From assembly GCA_012934845.2 (NCBI GenBank), contig WNNJ02003225.1, positions 124,001-188,000 of the forward strand: a DNA stretch of 64,000 bases, given 5' to 3'. The position numbers were made by a program, and so were the translations under genes. Origin of the DNA: Pomphorhynchus laevis (lineage: Eukaryota > Acanthocephala > Palaeacanthocephala > Echinorhynchida > Pomphorhynchidae). Positions 11,336-22,067 of the stretch are shown piece after piece (position 1 is the stretch's first letter; every line of letters starts with the position of its first letter). Under the pieces are notes generated by a model that saw only the letters and a list, made by a program, of their open reading frames with translations, did no database searches and had not been told where the DNA came from.

Positions 11336-11642
11336 CACTTCACAAGGAATGCGCCACTTAGCCTCCCCTAAAACGTGGCCTAGTCATCTCAGCTGACTTC
11401 CTTCAAAGTGGAGGAGGGAGCAGCGACTTTATAAAAGATTCTTGTTGATAAGGGAACAGCGACTTTATAAAAGATTCTTGTTGATGAGGGAGCAGCGACT
11501 TTATACACGATTCTCGTGGATGAACAAGCTTTGAACTTTATTTCTAATGTTGAAGCAGCCACACAACGAAGAAACCTCATTTTAGTCGCCTGTACTCGAG
11601 ATCTAGTCTTTTTAGTCATGACCCAATGTTCAAAACATAACA
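11336..11642 (-). mobile_element. LINE-E 3' part (RTE/Rex-like non-LTR element), split by LINE-A
   Basis: Minus strand encodes FEHWVMTKKTRSRVQATKMR, matching the C-terminal 'ELWVMTERTRSRIQAAEM' segment of LINEs whose RT has LFADDVVLLAS. It continues the element whose RT lies at 14530-15345; LINE-A copy 2 sits exactly between the two parts. After FLRCVA the frame runs into three 36-base repeats (11411-11518). Confidence 0.75.
11411..11518. repeat. 36-bp tandem repeat, three units
   Basis: Units begin GAGGAGGGAGCAGCGAC, GATAAGGGAACAGCGAC and GATGAGGGAGCAGCGAC, each followed by TTTATA and a GATTCT core. They encode repeated S-T-R-I-F-Y-K-V-A on the minus strand within the LINE-E C-terminus. The expansion is local to this copy. 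Confidence 0.85.
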
Positions 11643-14007
11643 ACAATAATAATTTATTTTAAATGGCAAATGCGTGCCAACTGCACGCTTAACAAGTCCA
11701 CTAACTAAAAACACAGCAAAAGTAATACAGATAAATTTTTTAAATTGTTTAATTATGATCGGATTTGGCGTTTGAAACACGGCATTTAGGTTGATTGACG
11801 TATATGAATGGGCAGATGATTCCACGAGAGAGGAGCAGCCACAAGGAAGGAGCGGAAGTCAAAAGAGGTAGAGCAGTTTAGGACATGTAAAATAAGGGAA
11901 TTACGGGAACGCAAATAACAGTAATCAGGACGATAATTGTTAGAAAAGGAAGGTTGATAAATGAAGGAGTAGGAAAAGTTACAAGGCGGAAAGCAATGAG
12001 AAGACGAATTTGAACACGATAATAAATAGTAGACAAATCGAGAGAAGCAAGATGGTGAGATGTATGATCAAAACGACCAAGACGGAGGATAATTCGGACA
12101 GCTGCGTTGATTATGCGTTGTAAAGGAAGAAGAGTGAATTTAGGTTAGTTGGAAAATAGACTAAGACAGTAATCAAGTCTTGAGAAAAGTAGAGAAGATA
12201 TGAGAGTCATACAAAAAGGGAAATCGATCAATCTACGAATTTGACGGAGGTTGCGGAGAATCAAGGTAGATGAGCGTACTTTATCACTAGCGAAAGGTTT
12301 AAGTGAAAGTCCGTCGTCCAAATGGAAGCCTGAGAAAACGAGATTGTCAACGATATGAAGAATTGTAGAATTCAATGATACGGAGGGAGGTTCTAAGCCG
12401 GAACGTCGTAGAAGATGCACATTATTTTGGATTTATTAGGACTCAGAGTAAGACAAAGAGAAGAAAGATGATTGAAAATTGAGGCAAGACAGTTGGAAGC
12501 AGAAACACTAAGAACATGAATACGATATGCAGGTGCATGGGCATAGATGTCATCAGCATATTGCATAACATGGAACTTAAATGTATGAGAAATAGAAGAC
12601 AAATCACCGAGAAGAAGAGAGGAAAGCAAAAGGCGCAATACAGAGCCTTGTGGAACACCGGACGGGATGAAAGAAGGATGTGAAAGAGACGAGTTAAAAC
12701 AAACGTGAAAAGTACGGTTGATAGATATGAAGAAAACCAAGCTACAGTGGGTAAAGAGAAGCCATAATCATTACGAAGACGATGGAGAAAAATCGAGTGA
12801 TCGCGATGTCAACCAAGCATATAAGAGATCAAGAGAAACTATGACACTACATAATTTTTGATCGCGCGAGATGAGTAAGTTGTTATAAACTTCAAGACAG
12901 CAATTTCAGTAAAGTGATTACAGCGAAAAGCAGCTTGGAATGGAGGGAACAAGTTGAAGGAAAATAGATATGCATTAACTTGCTTGAGAACAAGACGCTC
13001 GAAGAGTTTAGAGAAGGTTGGGAGAAATGAGATAGGACGTTACGAAGATGGTAGTGAGGGTCAAGATATTGCTTTTTGAGGATATGACGAACAGTGGCGC
13101 ATTTCCAGTAGGAAGGAAATGTGCGGCTACGGATAGACAAGTTGAACAATGTGGTTAGGAAGGGTGATATATATGAGCAAATATTTTTAAGCAAGTGAAT
13201 GGAATTGGGTCAGAACGAGATGTTTTATTAGATAATGACAGAATAACAGAAGAAACGTAATCAGACGAAACGGGAAGAAGGTGGAATAACTCTGGGAGGG
13301 AAGTATACAAAGAGAAGATGATATACAAGGGGCATTGAGTTGGGCAATATCAGAAGAGGAGCGGTCAGGGTAGATACGACAAGTAGATGAAGTAGCAACA
13401 CGTTTAAAACGTTGGGAAAGCACCAAGGAATTATGTAAACTATGTCGGAAAAGATTTTTAGGAGTGGAGGTCTGAGATGATTGGATTTAGTGGATTTGTT
13501 TAAACAGATCAAAGGTACATGAGCGATATTATTGAATATGAATGGATTATCATCAGGAAGAATGGACATACCTAACGGTAGATACATCATCATCGAGGCG
13601 ATATTGTGGAGAAGCAAATTCGGGAAGCTTTAAGTTAGATATGATAATGCATTGATTGCACGAAGGAAAATGATTACGTGGAAGTGGTGGACGGACAAAC
13701 CTGGTAGGAGTAGAGGCAGTAGAACAGATAAACGTGGGAATGACAAGGGTGCTCGATGAAGAATGAAGATAAGTTGGAGCATGTGTGACAGAAGTGGATT
13801 GTTGAATCGGCTGATCGGAGATGTTACTGGATATGATTTTGACAGGATGTAAATTATTGAGAAGCGATGCGGGGGAGGTAAAGTAAGGAGTACGTGAAGC
13901 AAAGAAAAAGTATAATATGTATTTAGATAGGAGAATAGAAATGAGGAGGTATGAGATGGACAGTTTTACCGTTTACCTTGCTAGGATGATGAAGATGAAT
14001 GGAAGTT

Positions 14008-14364
14008 TTATCGTAAGTTGAAGGAGGAGTGTGTAAGATAAGGTTCAAGAATGGGATTATACGATGCGAAGTCAGGTGTTGATGCGAGGGAAACGTCAAA
14101 AACAGTATCAATCTGAGTAGTCGTATGTGAGACAGCAGTGGAGGAGAATGATAGCTGTGAAAGTTGTGCTGATGAACAAAAACCACATGTAAACGGTTTA
14201 CTTTGATACACTGAACGTTCAGATATTTTAACTCGAACAAGGGTCCATACGGTACAATTTTTACATTCGCATCCAACTTCCAAACTTGTATAACGATCAT
14301 TGCATTTCGACGTGGGAGATGCATGAACAGCAACGGGTATTTGATATCGAGCTTTTCTAGGCAT
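14008..14364 (-). CDS. LINE-A ORF1 N-terminus with Cys-rich zinc-knuckle-like motif
   Basis: 118 residues starting MPRKARYQ. A motif C-x-C-x2-C-T-V-W-T (residues 32-40), then about 25 residues, then FTCGFC, is a plausible four-cysteine zinc site. The same pattern recurs in the ORF1 frames at 22100-22265, 28010-28110 and 38140-38240. The frame breaks after a Ser/Thr/Pro-rich stretch; the RRM-like half lies downstream in other frames. Confidence 0.6.
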   Translation of the reverse strand: MPRKARYQIPVAVHASPTSKCNDRYTSLEVGCECKNCTVWTLVRVKISERSVYQSKPFTCGFCSSAQLSQLSFSSTAVSHTTTQIDTVFDVSLASTPDFASYNPILEPYLTHSSFNLR

Positions 14365-14409
14365 GATCTTTTATCGAGAGATTAAGCACAATCCGCGAGC
14401 GTAGCAAGC

Positions 14410-14529
14410 GGAACTGACAGGAAAAATCTGAGATGGACAGGAAAAATCTGGAACTGACAGGAAAAATCTGGAACTGACAAGAAAAATCTAGAACTGACAG
14501 GAAAAATCTGGAACTGACAGGAAAATTGT
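14410..14529. repeat. 20-bp tandem repeat, six units, in LINE-A 5' leader
   Basis: Six units of GGAACTGACAGGAAAAATCT, with variants GAGATGGACAGG (unit 2), GACAAG (unit 4) and a diverged last unit, placed between the ORF1 start and the 5' insertion boundary of LINE-A copy 2. Confidence 0.9.
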
Positions 14530-15345
14530 GTTTAAGATCTTAAAAGTTTTTGGGAGGATTAGTAAAAATACTGAGCGATAAATTTAAAGCTTAGCATGAA
14601 GGCTTACTTAGCTCACTCTTTACCACAACTGATATGCGAAAAGAACTTATTACTGTGTTAGCCGCACAGATCCGTCTTTCAATCTCCCTATTATTCCTAC
14701 AATCATTCGAGAACAAGGCGCCCAAATACTTGAACTCTTCTACGTCAGGTAAGACCTTATCACCAATTCGTATCGACGATGCTACCTTAATTCAAGCAGA
14801 GCACATCGAGACACTTTTAGATTTACTACCTTTTATACCGGCACTTGGCATTCCGCAGTAAATTGATCCAGCAAGCATATTAGGTCATGAGTATTGGAGG
14901 CCAACAAGACAACATCGTCTGCGAAAAGCAAAGATGCTACCCTGATGGGACTAAACTGAAGACCAAACTCCGACAAAGCGGCCCGTCTCAAAATTTTGTC
15001 AATGTAAACAAGGAACGAAAGTTGAGACAGTATACAGCTCTGACGGAGCCCAACACCTACAGGAAACAATTTAGATTTTTTGTCTAAAACACGGACACAA
15101 CTTGTACTTAGTTCGTACAAAGAGGCCACAGTTACTTCGAGGTAGTGCGAAACCTTGTACTCCTTAAATACCTCTAAGCAATACCTCCCTCCACTCTTGG
15201 TACTCGGTCGAACGCAATCTCCAAATCCAAAAAACACATGTGGACTGGTTGAGCTTACTCCCAGGTGCGTTCGAGAATAGTTGAAAGAGTTAAGAGCTGA
15301 TCCGTGGTTCCTCGACCATAACAACAAACTACGGATTAGCTCTTC
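14530..15345 (-). mobile_element. LINE-E 5' part (RTE/Rex-like LINE), RT domain
   Basis: Minus-strand frame 14833-15327 contains VGVGLRQSCILSQLSFLVY (the GxRQGC block) and VASLLFADDVVLLASN (the FADD catalytic block), followed by a segment matching 'VEEFKYLGALFSND' and 'SVVVKSELSK.AKL.IYRSV' down to about 14540. The sequence then jumps into LINE-A and resumes at 11642 with FEHWVMT. No endonuclease is present, so it is 5'-truncated at about 15345. Confidence 0.75.
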
Positions 15346-15357
15346 GCTTTTTCATAT

Positions 15358-15432
15358 GCAATATGTGTATCAATATACAATCTGTGTATCAATATACAAT
15401 ATGTGTATCAATATACAATTTGTGTATCAATC
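15358..15432. repeat. 19-bp tandem repeat, about four units
   Basis: Units of CAATATGTGTATCAATATA with single changes (CAATCTG, CAATTTG). They sit at the 5' edge of LINE-E. Confidence 0.85.
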
Positions 15433-15439
15433 CATATAA

Positions 15440-15583
15440 AATTAGTTAATGTCGATTAGTTTATTGGGATATTTAATAGGAAGGCGTCAAATCAATCAGG
15501 ATATTAACTATGCTAAAATAGTTAATATCAATTAGTTTATCGGGATATTTAATAGGATAGGGTCAAATCAATCCGGATCCAGA
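15440..15583. repeat. Tandem duplication of about 75 bp
   Basis: GTTAATGTCGATTAGTTTAT... at 15445 is repeated as GTTAATATCAATTAGTTTAT... at about 15520. Both copies run through GGGATATTTAATAGGA to GTCAAATCAATC. It lies directly before the Ty3/gypsy pol fossil. It may be remains of a terminal or internal repeat of that element, but I cannot show it. Confidence 0.7.
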
Positions 15584-15719
15584 ACGAATTTGACCGCTAC
15601 TAATCGTACTAAAGCTGCAATCTCCCCGATACACCCTTTGTCGTTGAAAGTGATGTTTCACAATTTGTGTATCTGCTGTTTTAACCTAACTTAAAGTCAT
15701 ATTGCTTTCTTATCGCGTG

Positions 15720-17125
15720 TTCTACTTAAAAGTGAGAAAGACCACTTATCAGTTGGCTTAGAAGCACTCACCTCGTGGAATCCTTGCGATACTAGAGGTA
15801 TTATTTGATTGGTACGCGTATTTCAGAGTTGAATAAACAAAAGTCGATCGCTTATATATTTTAATCGAATCCAAAAATGCCATAACGGATAATAAATTGT
15901 GTAAATAAAAATTGGAAAATTCGAATTCGATCACGACATCATATACATGCCTGAATGCGAAAACATCGTTCCGAGATCGAATGAGAACTTACCGTAATTC
16001 AGAAGAAACTCGAATGTATCATTACATTAGGTCACATAACCTTCTTTACACTATTTAGGAAGTTCGTGATATTATAAAAAAAATTAATGTTTGCGCTCGA
16101 ATCAAGCAAAAGTTTCATCATACACCCAAGTCAACCTTGATCAAATTAACACAACCATTAGAACGTAAATCTTTAGATTTCAAAGGTCCATTCCCTGTCT
16201 GAACTTTCAACCGCTACATGCTTACATCGACAAATATCGCCGATTTCCACGGGTATGACCTTGTATGAACAAGACTGCTGAAACTGTGATCACTTGCCAA
16301 GTAAATTGTTTCATTTGTTCGGTGCTCCAGGCAGTATACATTCCGACCGTGCTCCTGTTTTTTTTTTCGAGAATTTCGTTCATTTTTAGAATGTAATAAT
16401 GGTATCTCTAACTACTCTACACCGTATAACTTCAGAGGTAGCGTACAATGTCAGCGACTAAACAGTACATAAAAGAACGCCGAAGAATTTGCCATATCAA
16501 ATGGCTAATTATTATGTCCAGTCTTTGTCTTCAGTTCTCTGAGCCTTGGTGTGCACGTCTACTAACGCAACTTCACATTAGGGTTTATTTAACTACATGA
16601 GATAATCTGCGTATGGTGTAACTTTACCTGAGTGGTTGTGTCGTCCAGATCCTGTACTGATGAGACCCTTCAACCAAAATTCAAAATATTTCGACGGCAT
16701 TGAGGAAGTCAAACTTATCAAAGCCAACGACATGTATGTAAATGTTTAGCTCGAAAGTAGACGAATAATTAATATTTCTACAAGACATCTCGCGCCCCTG
16801 CCACAAGATAACGCATACCAACAAAATTAAATTGATCCAACAGAAATGGTTGAGTCAATTAAAGAGCAATTTTCTTAAACCTTCGTCAGATTCAGATCCT
16901 GAAGAATTAATAAATGAAGATGCGAGTGTTGGTGAAATCAATAATAAACAACGCTTAAAGTGTCGAAACGATCCTGCGCGAAAACGAAAAATACCAAAGA
17001 ACTTCGAATACTGGAGAAGTACTGTCACTGGAGAAGACTGTAATAAATTTAACTATTATTTGTTTTCTCGAATGTTTAATAAATCCTCAGACTTTAATAA
17101 AGCCTTCTTTATTATTGTTTAACAA
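15720..17125 (+). mobile_element. Ty3/gypsy-type LTR retrotransposon fossil: RNase H end and integrase
   Basis: Readable pieces in order: an RNase H end resembling 'YDIIYMPECENIV' (about 15930), the integrase zinc-finger tail, the start of the integrase core 'LTQPLERKSLDFKGP' (about 16150), a core region with 'STPYNFRGSVQCQR' (about 16420), a C-terminal module resembling 'EVKLIKANDMYVNV' and 'STRHLAPLP' (about 16700-16800), and a basic tail frame at 16832-17122. Several breaks are present, so it is an old copy. No LTR was identified with confidence. Confidence 0.7.
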
Positions 17126-17329
17126 AGCTTTATTAATTAATAAAGCCTTATGAATTAATGATTTACATTTTTAAATAATATTTTCGAATTTCATCTAATA
17201 TGTTAATTAAATCAGATAGATTAAACCATACCACGTAGCCGACGTTGGAACAATAAAAAATCGGGATCACATTGCTAGCTTAGCTGCAGGGCCTGGTTGC
17301 TTGGTAGAAAGGTGTGGAGCATTAATTTA

Positions 17330-17940
17330 AAAACGGATTTATTTTTACGTCGCAAAGGTAGTGAGATTAGGCTGGCAACGAAGTTTAAGGAGAAGAGAAT
17401 TCAAAATGAGAGGCATATAAATGAGACAGGGACGAAGGACAAAGTTCATCCAATGACCAGGAAAGTGTAGCAGAAAGTTATTGTTTGAGAAAAGTGCTCT
17501 GAAGACGAATAATTAAAACCTTGCAATGTTAGGTGAAGATACGGAGGGGATTATAAAGTAAACGAAAAGCGAGAACGGCAGAGTAATATAAAACTCGATT
17601 CTGTACATTGAGCCAATGAAGGTTGATCAGTTCATTGGAGATGGGATCAAAATGCCGGCGTCGAAGAAGTATACGTACCTCAGTACAAAGAAAGCGATAA
17701 AATTCGGCAGTAACACAAGAAGATGATTTTAAGAAAAGTGAGATACAAAAGTCAAGACTAGGTATCAAGAGGGAGGACATTAGAGTGTTGGAAATGATGG
17801 AAAACTTGGTGGTTTTTCGAATCCAACGAATGTCACGGAGAATAGGATAACAGGAACAAACCGAACCATTATTATTGCAAATGATGAGAACGAGAGAGGA
17901 GTATATAATTACTCCTAGAAATTCTAGCGAATTAACGCAA
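17330..17940 (-). mobile_element. LINE-A-like 3' fragment
   Basis: Minus-strand frame 17529-17780 encodes a late-RT segment, LLIPSLDFCISLF then FDPISNELINLHWLNVQNRV, which matches the CR1/L2-type 'RFDHI...LHWLPV..R' block. The tail near 17340 (GGATTTATTTTTACGTCGCA) is a diverged version of the LINE-A tail. It ends where copy 3 begins, so this older fragment abuts the tail of copy 3. Confidence 0.65.
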
Positions 17941-17945
17941 GGAAA

Positions 17946-20760
17946 AAATATTTATTTTAAAGTGGCAAATGCGTGCCAGTGCACGCTTTCGTGACCACAA
18001 CAAACAAAAATGTAAATCATATGTCAAGAAGGTGTGAACGGAGGAGGTGTTTGAATGTGATAAAGGAGGAAGCGTGGCGACGTCGAGTGGGAGCTGATTC
18101 CGGGCGAATGAGGCGCGACGAGGAAGGATCGGAGACCATAGTTGCTGGAGTAATTAGGAACGTGGAATTAGATGGTATGACGGGAACGCAGCGATAGCGA
18201 AGGGGGACGAGTGTTGACAAAGAAAGGAAGGTTGATGAACGATGGGGAGCCAACAGCGATGAGACGAAAAGTTAAGAGAAGAAGGCGGAGTTTGATGCGG
18301 ACGTGAATGGTGAGTCAGGAGAGTTGGGCAATATATGTGGATGAGTGGTCGAAGCGACGGAGACGAAAGAGCACTCGGCCCGGAGTGCTCTTTCGTTTTT
18401 GGAAGACAATGACCATTAAATACGAGAGCAGGATAAGATTGAATCTGCATTCGGGAAGGGTGGATCCGAAGAACACAGGATTTTAAGTGATTTACCATCA
18501 TTCTAATGAATGAAAGGTGGTGAGATAATGATTCTAGGCATGATGAAATTCTAGTCAGGATTCTAGGCAGTAGTTAAGGATGAATTGAGTGCGGACGAAT
18601 AAATAAGGATCTCATCTGCATATTGCATGACATATCATTTGAATGCTAAGCAAAGTAGACCGAGATCTCAAATAAGAAATGATAAAAATATAGGGTCGAG
18701 TACAGAACCTTGTGGAACACAACGGCCTATAACGAAAGGTGTATTAACTGCATTGCCGGATGATACAGTGGCAGAGCCGTCGGTAAGATGTGACGATAAC
18801 CATTTAAGATTAGAGTTGGAGAAGTCATAGCGATGTCGAAGAGGATGAAGGAGGATATAGTGATCTACAATGTTAAAAGCCGACGACAAATCAAGCAAAA
18901 TGACCAGATAAGTTTACTGTTGATCGCGATACAAGCGAAGATCACCGATTGCATTGTGACAAGCAGTTTAAGTGGATTTTTTACGGTATGCATCTTAATA
19001 TTGAGGATGAAGGTTTGACGAATTTGGGTAGAACATGAATTGGCGTAAGATGAATCTTTCAAAGAATTTCGGAATAGTGGGAAGTAGTGAGTTAGGACGG
19101 TAAGACGATGAAAAATTAGGGTCAAGGGATTGGGATTTTAGCAGCGGACGGATAGTGACAGCCTTCCATGCAGCGAGGATAATCTTTAGTCGAATACACG
19201 AATTAAATAGTTACATAAGAAAGATACTATTGCGGGGGCAACATGATCCTTTACTTGTAGGTAAAGGATCATGAGGAAATGAAGAGTTGCGGAGTCGATA
19301 TATCAGTACGATAATTTCATAAGAATACACGGGCGATAGGTGGAAAAGTTCAGAAGGCATGATGTGAAAATGACTGAAGAGTAACCAAAAGGTAGAAAAG
19401 TACGACATATATTGTCAAGTTTAAATTTGAGATAACTAGCAAAGATTGAAGGATCGTTTGAGCAAACGGACAAAGAGGAGGTACGCTGAAAGAATCAATT
19501 TGATACTTTTCAGCGCGACCGATCACTAGTCGCGGATGATAGTTGATTATTCTAAAAGAGTGTAGCTTTTGGGCTGAAGAAGCCAACGATAATGACGGCA
19601 TTTGTTGAGCAATTAACAGTGGATGAATGAACATATGGTTTAGTGCTGCGATAAATAAAATGCTTATACGTCATATGTAGGTGATGGAGATCACAATTGT
19701 ATGATCGATATTCACTGTCAAACCAAGGAGCATAGTGTATACGTGATTGCAGGAATTTCCGAAGTAGAAGAATGTAATCGACGCTGGAAGAAACTTGGGA
19801 GTAGTAAAGGTTGGCGAGGACATCCGGAGAAAGTGAAGGCATGCAGGTGGATAGTGTAGAATAAGCTAGTTCAAAATTTAAATATGCAAGCAGCAAAGAA
19901 GACCATGGGCGAAAAATGACCACCTTATGATATTTGTCGACTTGTCTAGATTAATTCTAATTGAGACCATATAGTTGTCAGATATTCATGGGTCACTGAG
20001 AATACAAGAGTAACGATGCTTGAAGGATTTGGGGATACAAGCATAGTCTAGAAGGCTAATCAATTAGTAAGCAGATTTAGAAGGAATAATTGAATACTCG
20101 TAGGTGTGAAATACGGATACCAATTTACTGAGATTTGAAAGGTAGCTACGTACTAAACAGACATTAAATAACCGATTACAAAAGTGGGAATAGTTAGTCA
20201 AGATATATATTATAAAAGGTTTGAGAGCTCTGTAAAGAATATAGAGGATGGAAGAACGGATCTTAAACAGTAAATCAAAGAGAAGTGGAAATATAGCGAT
20301 GAAAATGAAATGGCACAGCGGATTAGTTCGAAGATGGTGACTTAAAGACAGAAGGAGCTAATAGCGATAACAGTGATAGAAGACTTGGCCAAAATGATTA
20401 GGCCACCGTTATCAACTAAAGGTTCGTGGTTGGCGTTACGAAAATGTCGAGGAAGGTGGGTTACAGAGTAACCATTATGACGTAGACGGCGAATGGCAAT
20501 ATCATCATTTCGATGTCAGGTTTCAGTAAGGCAGAGGATATCGAGATTTGATTTATAAAGTGCGTTGAGAATATAGTCGTTCTTTGAGTGCAATGATTGA
20601 CAATTGAGAATGCTCAGGCAAATGATAGATGATCTGTTTAAGATATCAGTGGCAGTATTGATAATGGATGATCCGGTTGAACCATCAATGAAGGATGTGA
20701 GGGATGTATCGGTGTGACGAAGTGACACATGATGAACGCTTTTAGTTATTTCTTGCTATA
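17946..20760 (-). mobile_element. LINE-A copy 3, ORF2 part, with internal rearrangements
   Basis: Minus strand. The tail hairpin (TGGCAAATGCGTGCCAGTGC) is at 17961-17980. RT pieces include LSSAFNIVDHYILLHPLRHRYD and CVPQGSVLDPIF (about 18700-18880), 'RPNSLLPTIPKFFER' (about 19060-19110) and 'LRNSSFPHDPLP' (about 19290). The endonuclease start 'CLSILNCQSLHSKNDYI...DILCLTET' is at 20516-20728. The RT catalytic end is missing; there a 14-bp hairpin (18363-18396) joins 3' UTR sequence to the middle of RT. A second hairpin sits at 19242-19273. The tail is close to copy 1. Confidence 0.8.
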
Positions 20761-20929
20761 AGGTTAGTACTGCAGCATCATGAACAGGAACAATTGAAAT
20801 AGCGGTGCGCTCGCTTTTAAGCTCGACTTGAGACGTAATAATTATATGTGAGGCTATTTTGTGCCCGGGACTGATACTTTTACTCGCAACAAAGACGCTA
20901 GAAACGCCTTTCTTTATCTCTATAATTAT

Positions 20930-21840
20930 TTATATTGCACAGAACAAAATGTGTTTAGGATGCTTTCCTCGCATTTCTCGAAGCTTCTCAAGTGAAATTG
21001 AATGTGCCTTACGTTCCTCCTTAGACCTATCAGGTGATATGTAGACATAAGAGAAATTCGAGCCCATAAGCTTGTAAGAATTCTTTATTGGCTGAGCGGC
21101 GTGCTCATCACTCAGTGTAATCAAGATCCGTCTTAATATGCCAGTCTGTTTTCCAGGAAGTCTAATAATGGAACGGGGTTTCACGTTAGGAAGGCTAAGA
21201 TTTGTTAGGAGCTTTGTCATCATGTAAACATCATCACCTTCTACTATATCACAGACTATTATCCTTTGCGATCTGATACTCGTCCTTCTCATTTCAGCAG
21301 CCACGAATGTAGTAGTTGTGACATCCGATTCATTCGAAGCCGCAGCAATTACCTGGCAGATGTTCCTTAGCATTTATGGTATTAAAGTATTTTTAACTAC
21401 TGTCGCATATGATTTATTGACCGTCTTGTTCACTTCCTCTCTTCCGATTTCCATGGAAGCGCTTTTCGTTACAAACTCACTCATGTGTCGTATTTCTCTG
21501 CGAAGTTTCTTAATTGACGAAACTACGCAACAGTCGCACAATGGTTTCCGCAGTTGAAAGTTACGTGACAATAACCTCGGAAAGTACAACTTAGTGTAGG
21601 CTGGACACTTCGACACTGTATCAAGTGTTCAACCAGATCAAAATCAGATGTCGATTTATTTATTTTTTGATCCATTTGCAACTCCTCAGTCATATCTGGT
21701 AGCAAAGCAGACAATGTTTTTTATTGTGGAACGTTTATCATTATTTGCTGACAATGACTTGCTTTTAGCGCTTGACGTATTCGTTGAAGATGTTAGTGGC
21801 CGAATTCCAGTTACGACAGTTTTTCGCATAGCAATGTAAA
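20930..21840 (-). mobile_element. LINE ORF1 (RRM-like) upstream of copy 3
   Basis: Frame 20930-21373 encodes an ORF1p-type domain: RIIVCDIVEGDDV (RNP-like strand), PRSIIRLPGKQ, RILITLSDEHAAQPI, LMGSNFSYVYISPDRSKEER and a basic end. This pattern is typical of CR1/jockey-like LINE ORF1 proteins. Upstream frames (21374-21616, 21523-21714) give a Cys-containing N-terminus (PLCDCCVV) followed by a helical Lys/Glu-rich stretch. Orientation and order suit the ORF1 of the element whose ORF2 lies at 17946-20760, though the leader between them (20760-20930) is eroded. Confidence 0.65.
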
Positions 21841-22067
21841 AACTAGTAAAAACTTTCTTGATAATAAACTACCTACAATCAAATATACATAAATAACAAC
21901 TTACAGTATTACGACAACCTTCGACGACAACCATCGACGACCATCAGCTTGACAATTATTGACAACCATCGACAACTACGAACTACGCGAACTACTTACA
22001 ACTAACGACTTGCAGACTAAGGGAGTTTAAACATTCTTGATTATAACTAACTAATTGAGATCTTATT
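21841..22067. other. Junction between two head-to-head LINE copies
   Basis: AT-rich start, then several copies of a GACAACCATCGAC-type motif (21913-21995: CGACAACCTTCGACGACAAC, GACAACCATCGACAAC). These are probably 5' leader repeats of the plus-strand LINE-A copy that starts translation at 22068. Confidence 0.55.

Larger units (their letters stand above)
11643..14530 (-). mobile_element. LINE-A copy 2, near full length, inserted into LINE-E
   Basis: From the 5' side (high coordinates): a leader with six 20-base repeats (14410-14529); ORF1 from 14364 with a Cys-rich N-terminus (CECKNCTVWT...FTCGFCS); an RRM-like ORF1 segment (ILPDDNPFIFNNIAHVPLI) near 13500; RT from about 13100; GVPQGSVL near 12640 and MQYADDIYAHAPAYRI near 12560; and the RT thumb at 12145-12420. 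The 3' UTR ends with the family hairpin GGCAAATGCGTGCCAACTGC at 11663-11682 and an ATT-rich end. Many frameshifts and stops separate the pieces, and most of the endonuclease is missing. Same family as the plus-strand copy at 22068-26300. Confidence 0.85.

Noticed and set aside
15440-15583. 75-bp duplication as LTRs of the gypsy fossil
   Set aside because: Too short and adjacent rather than flanking; no TG...CA ends could be defined.
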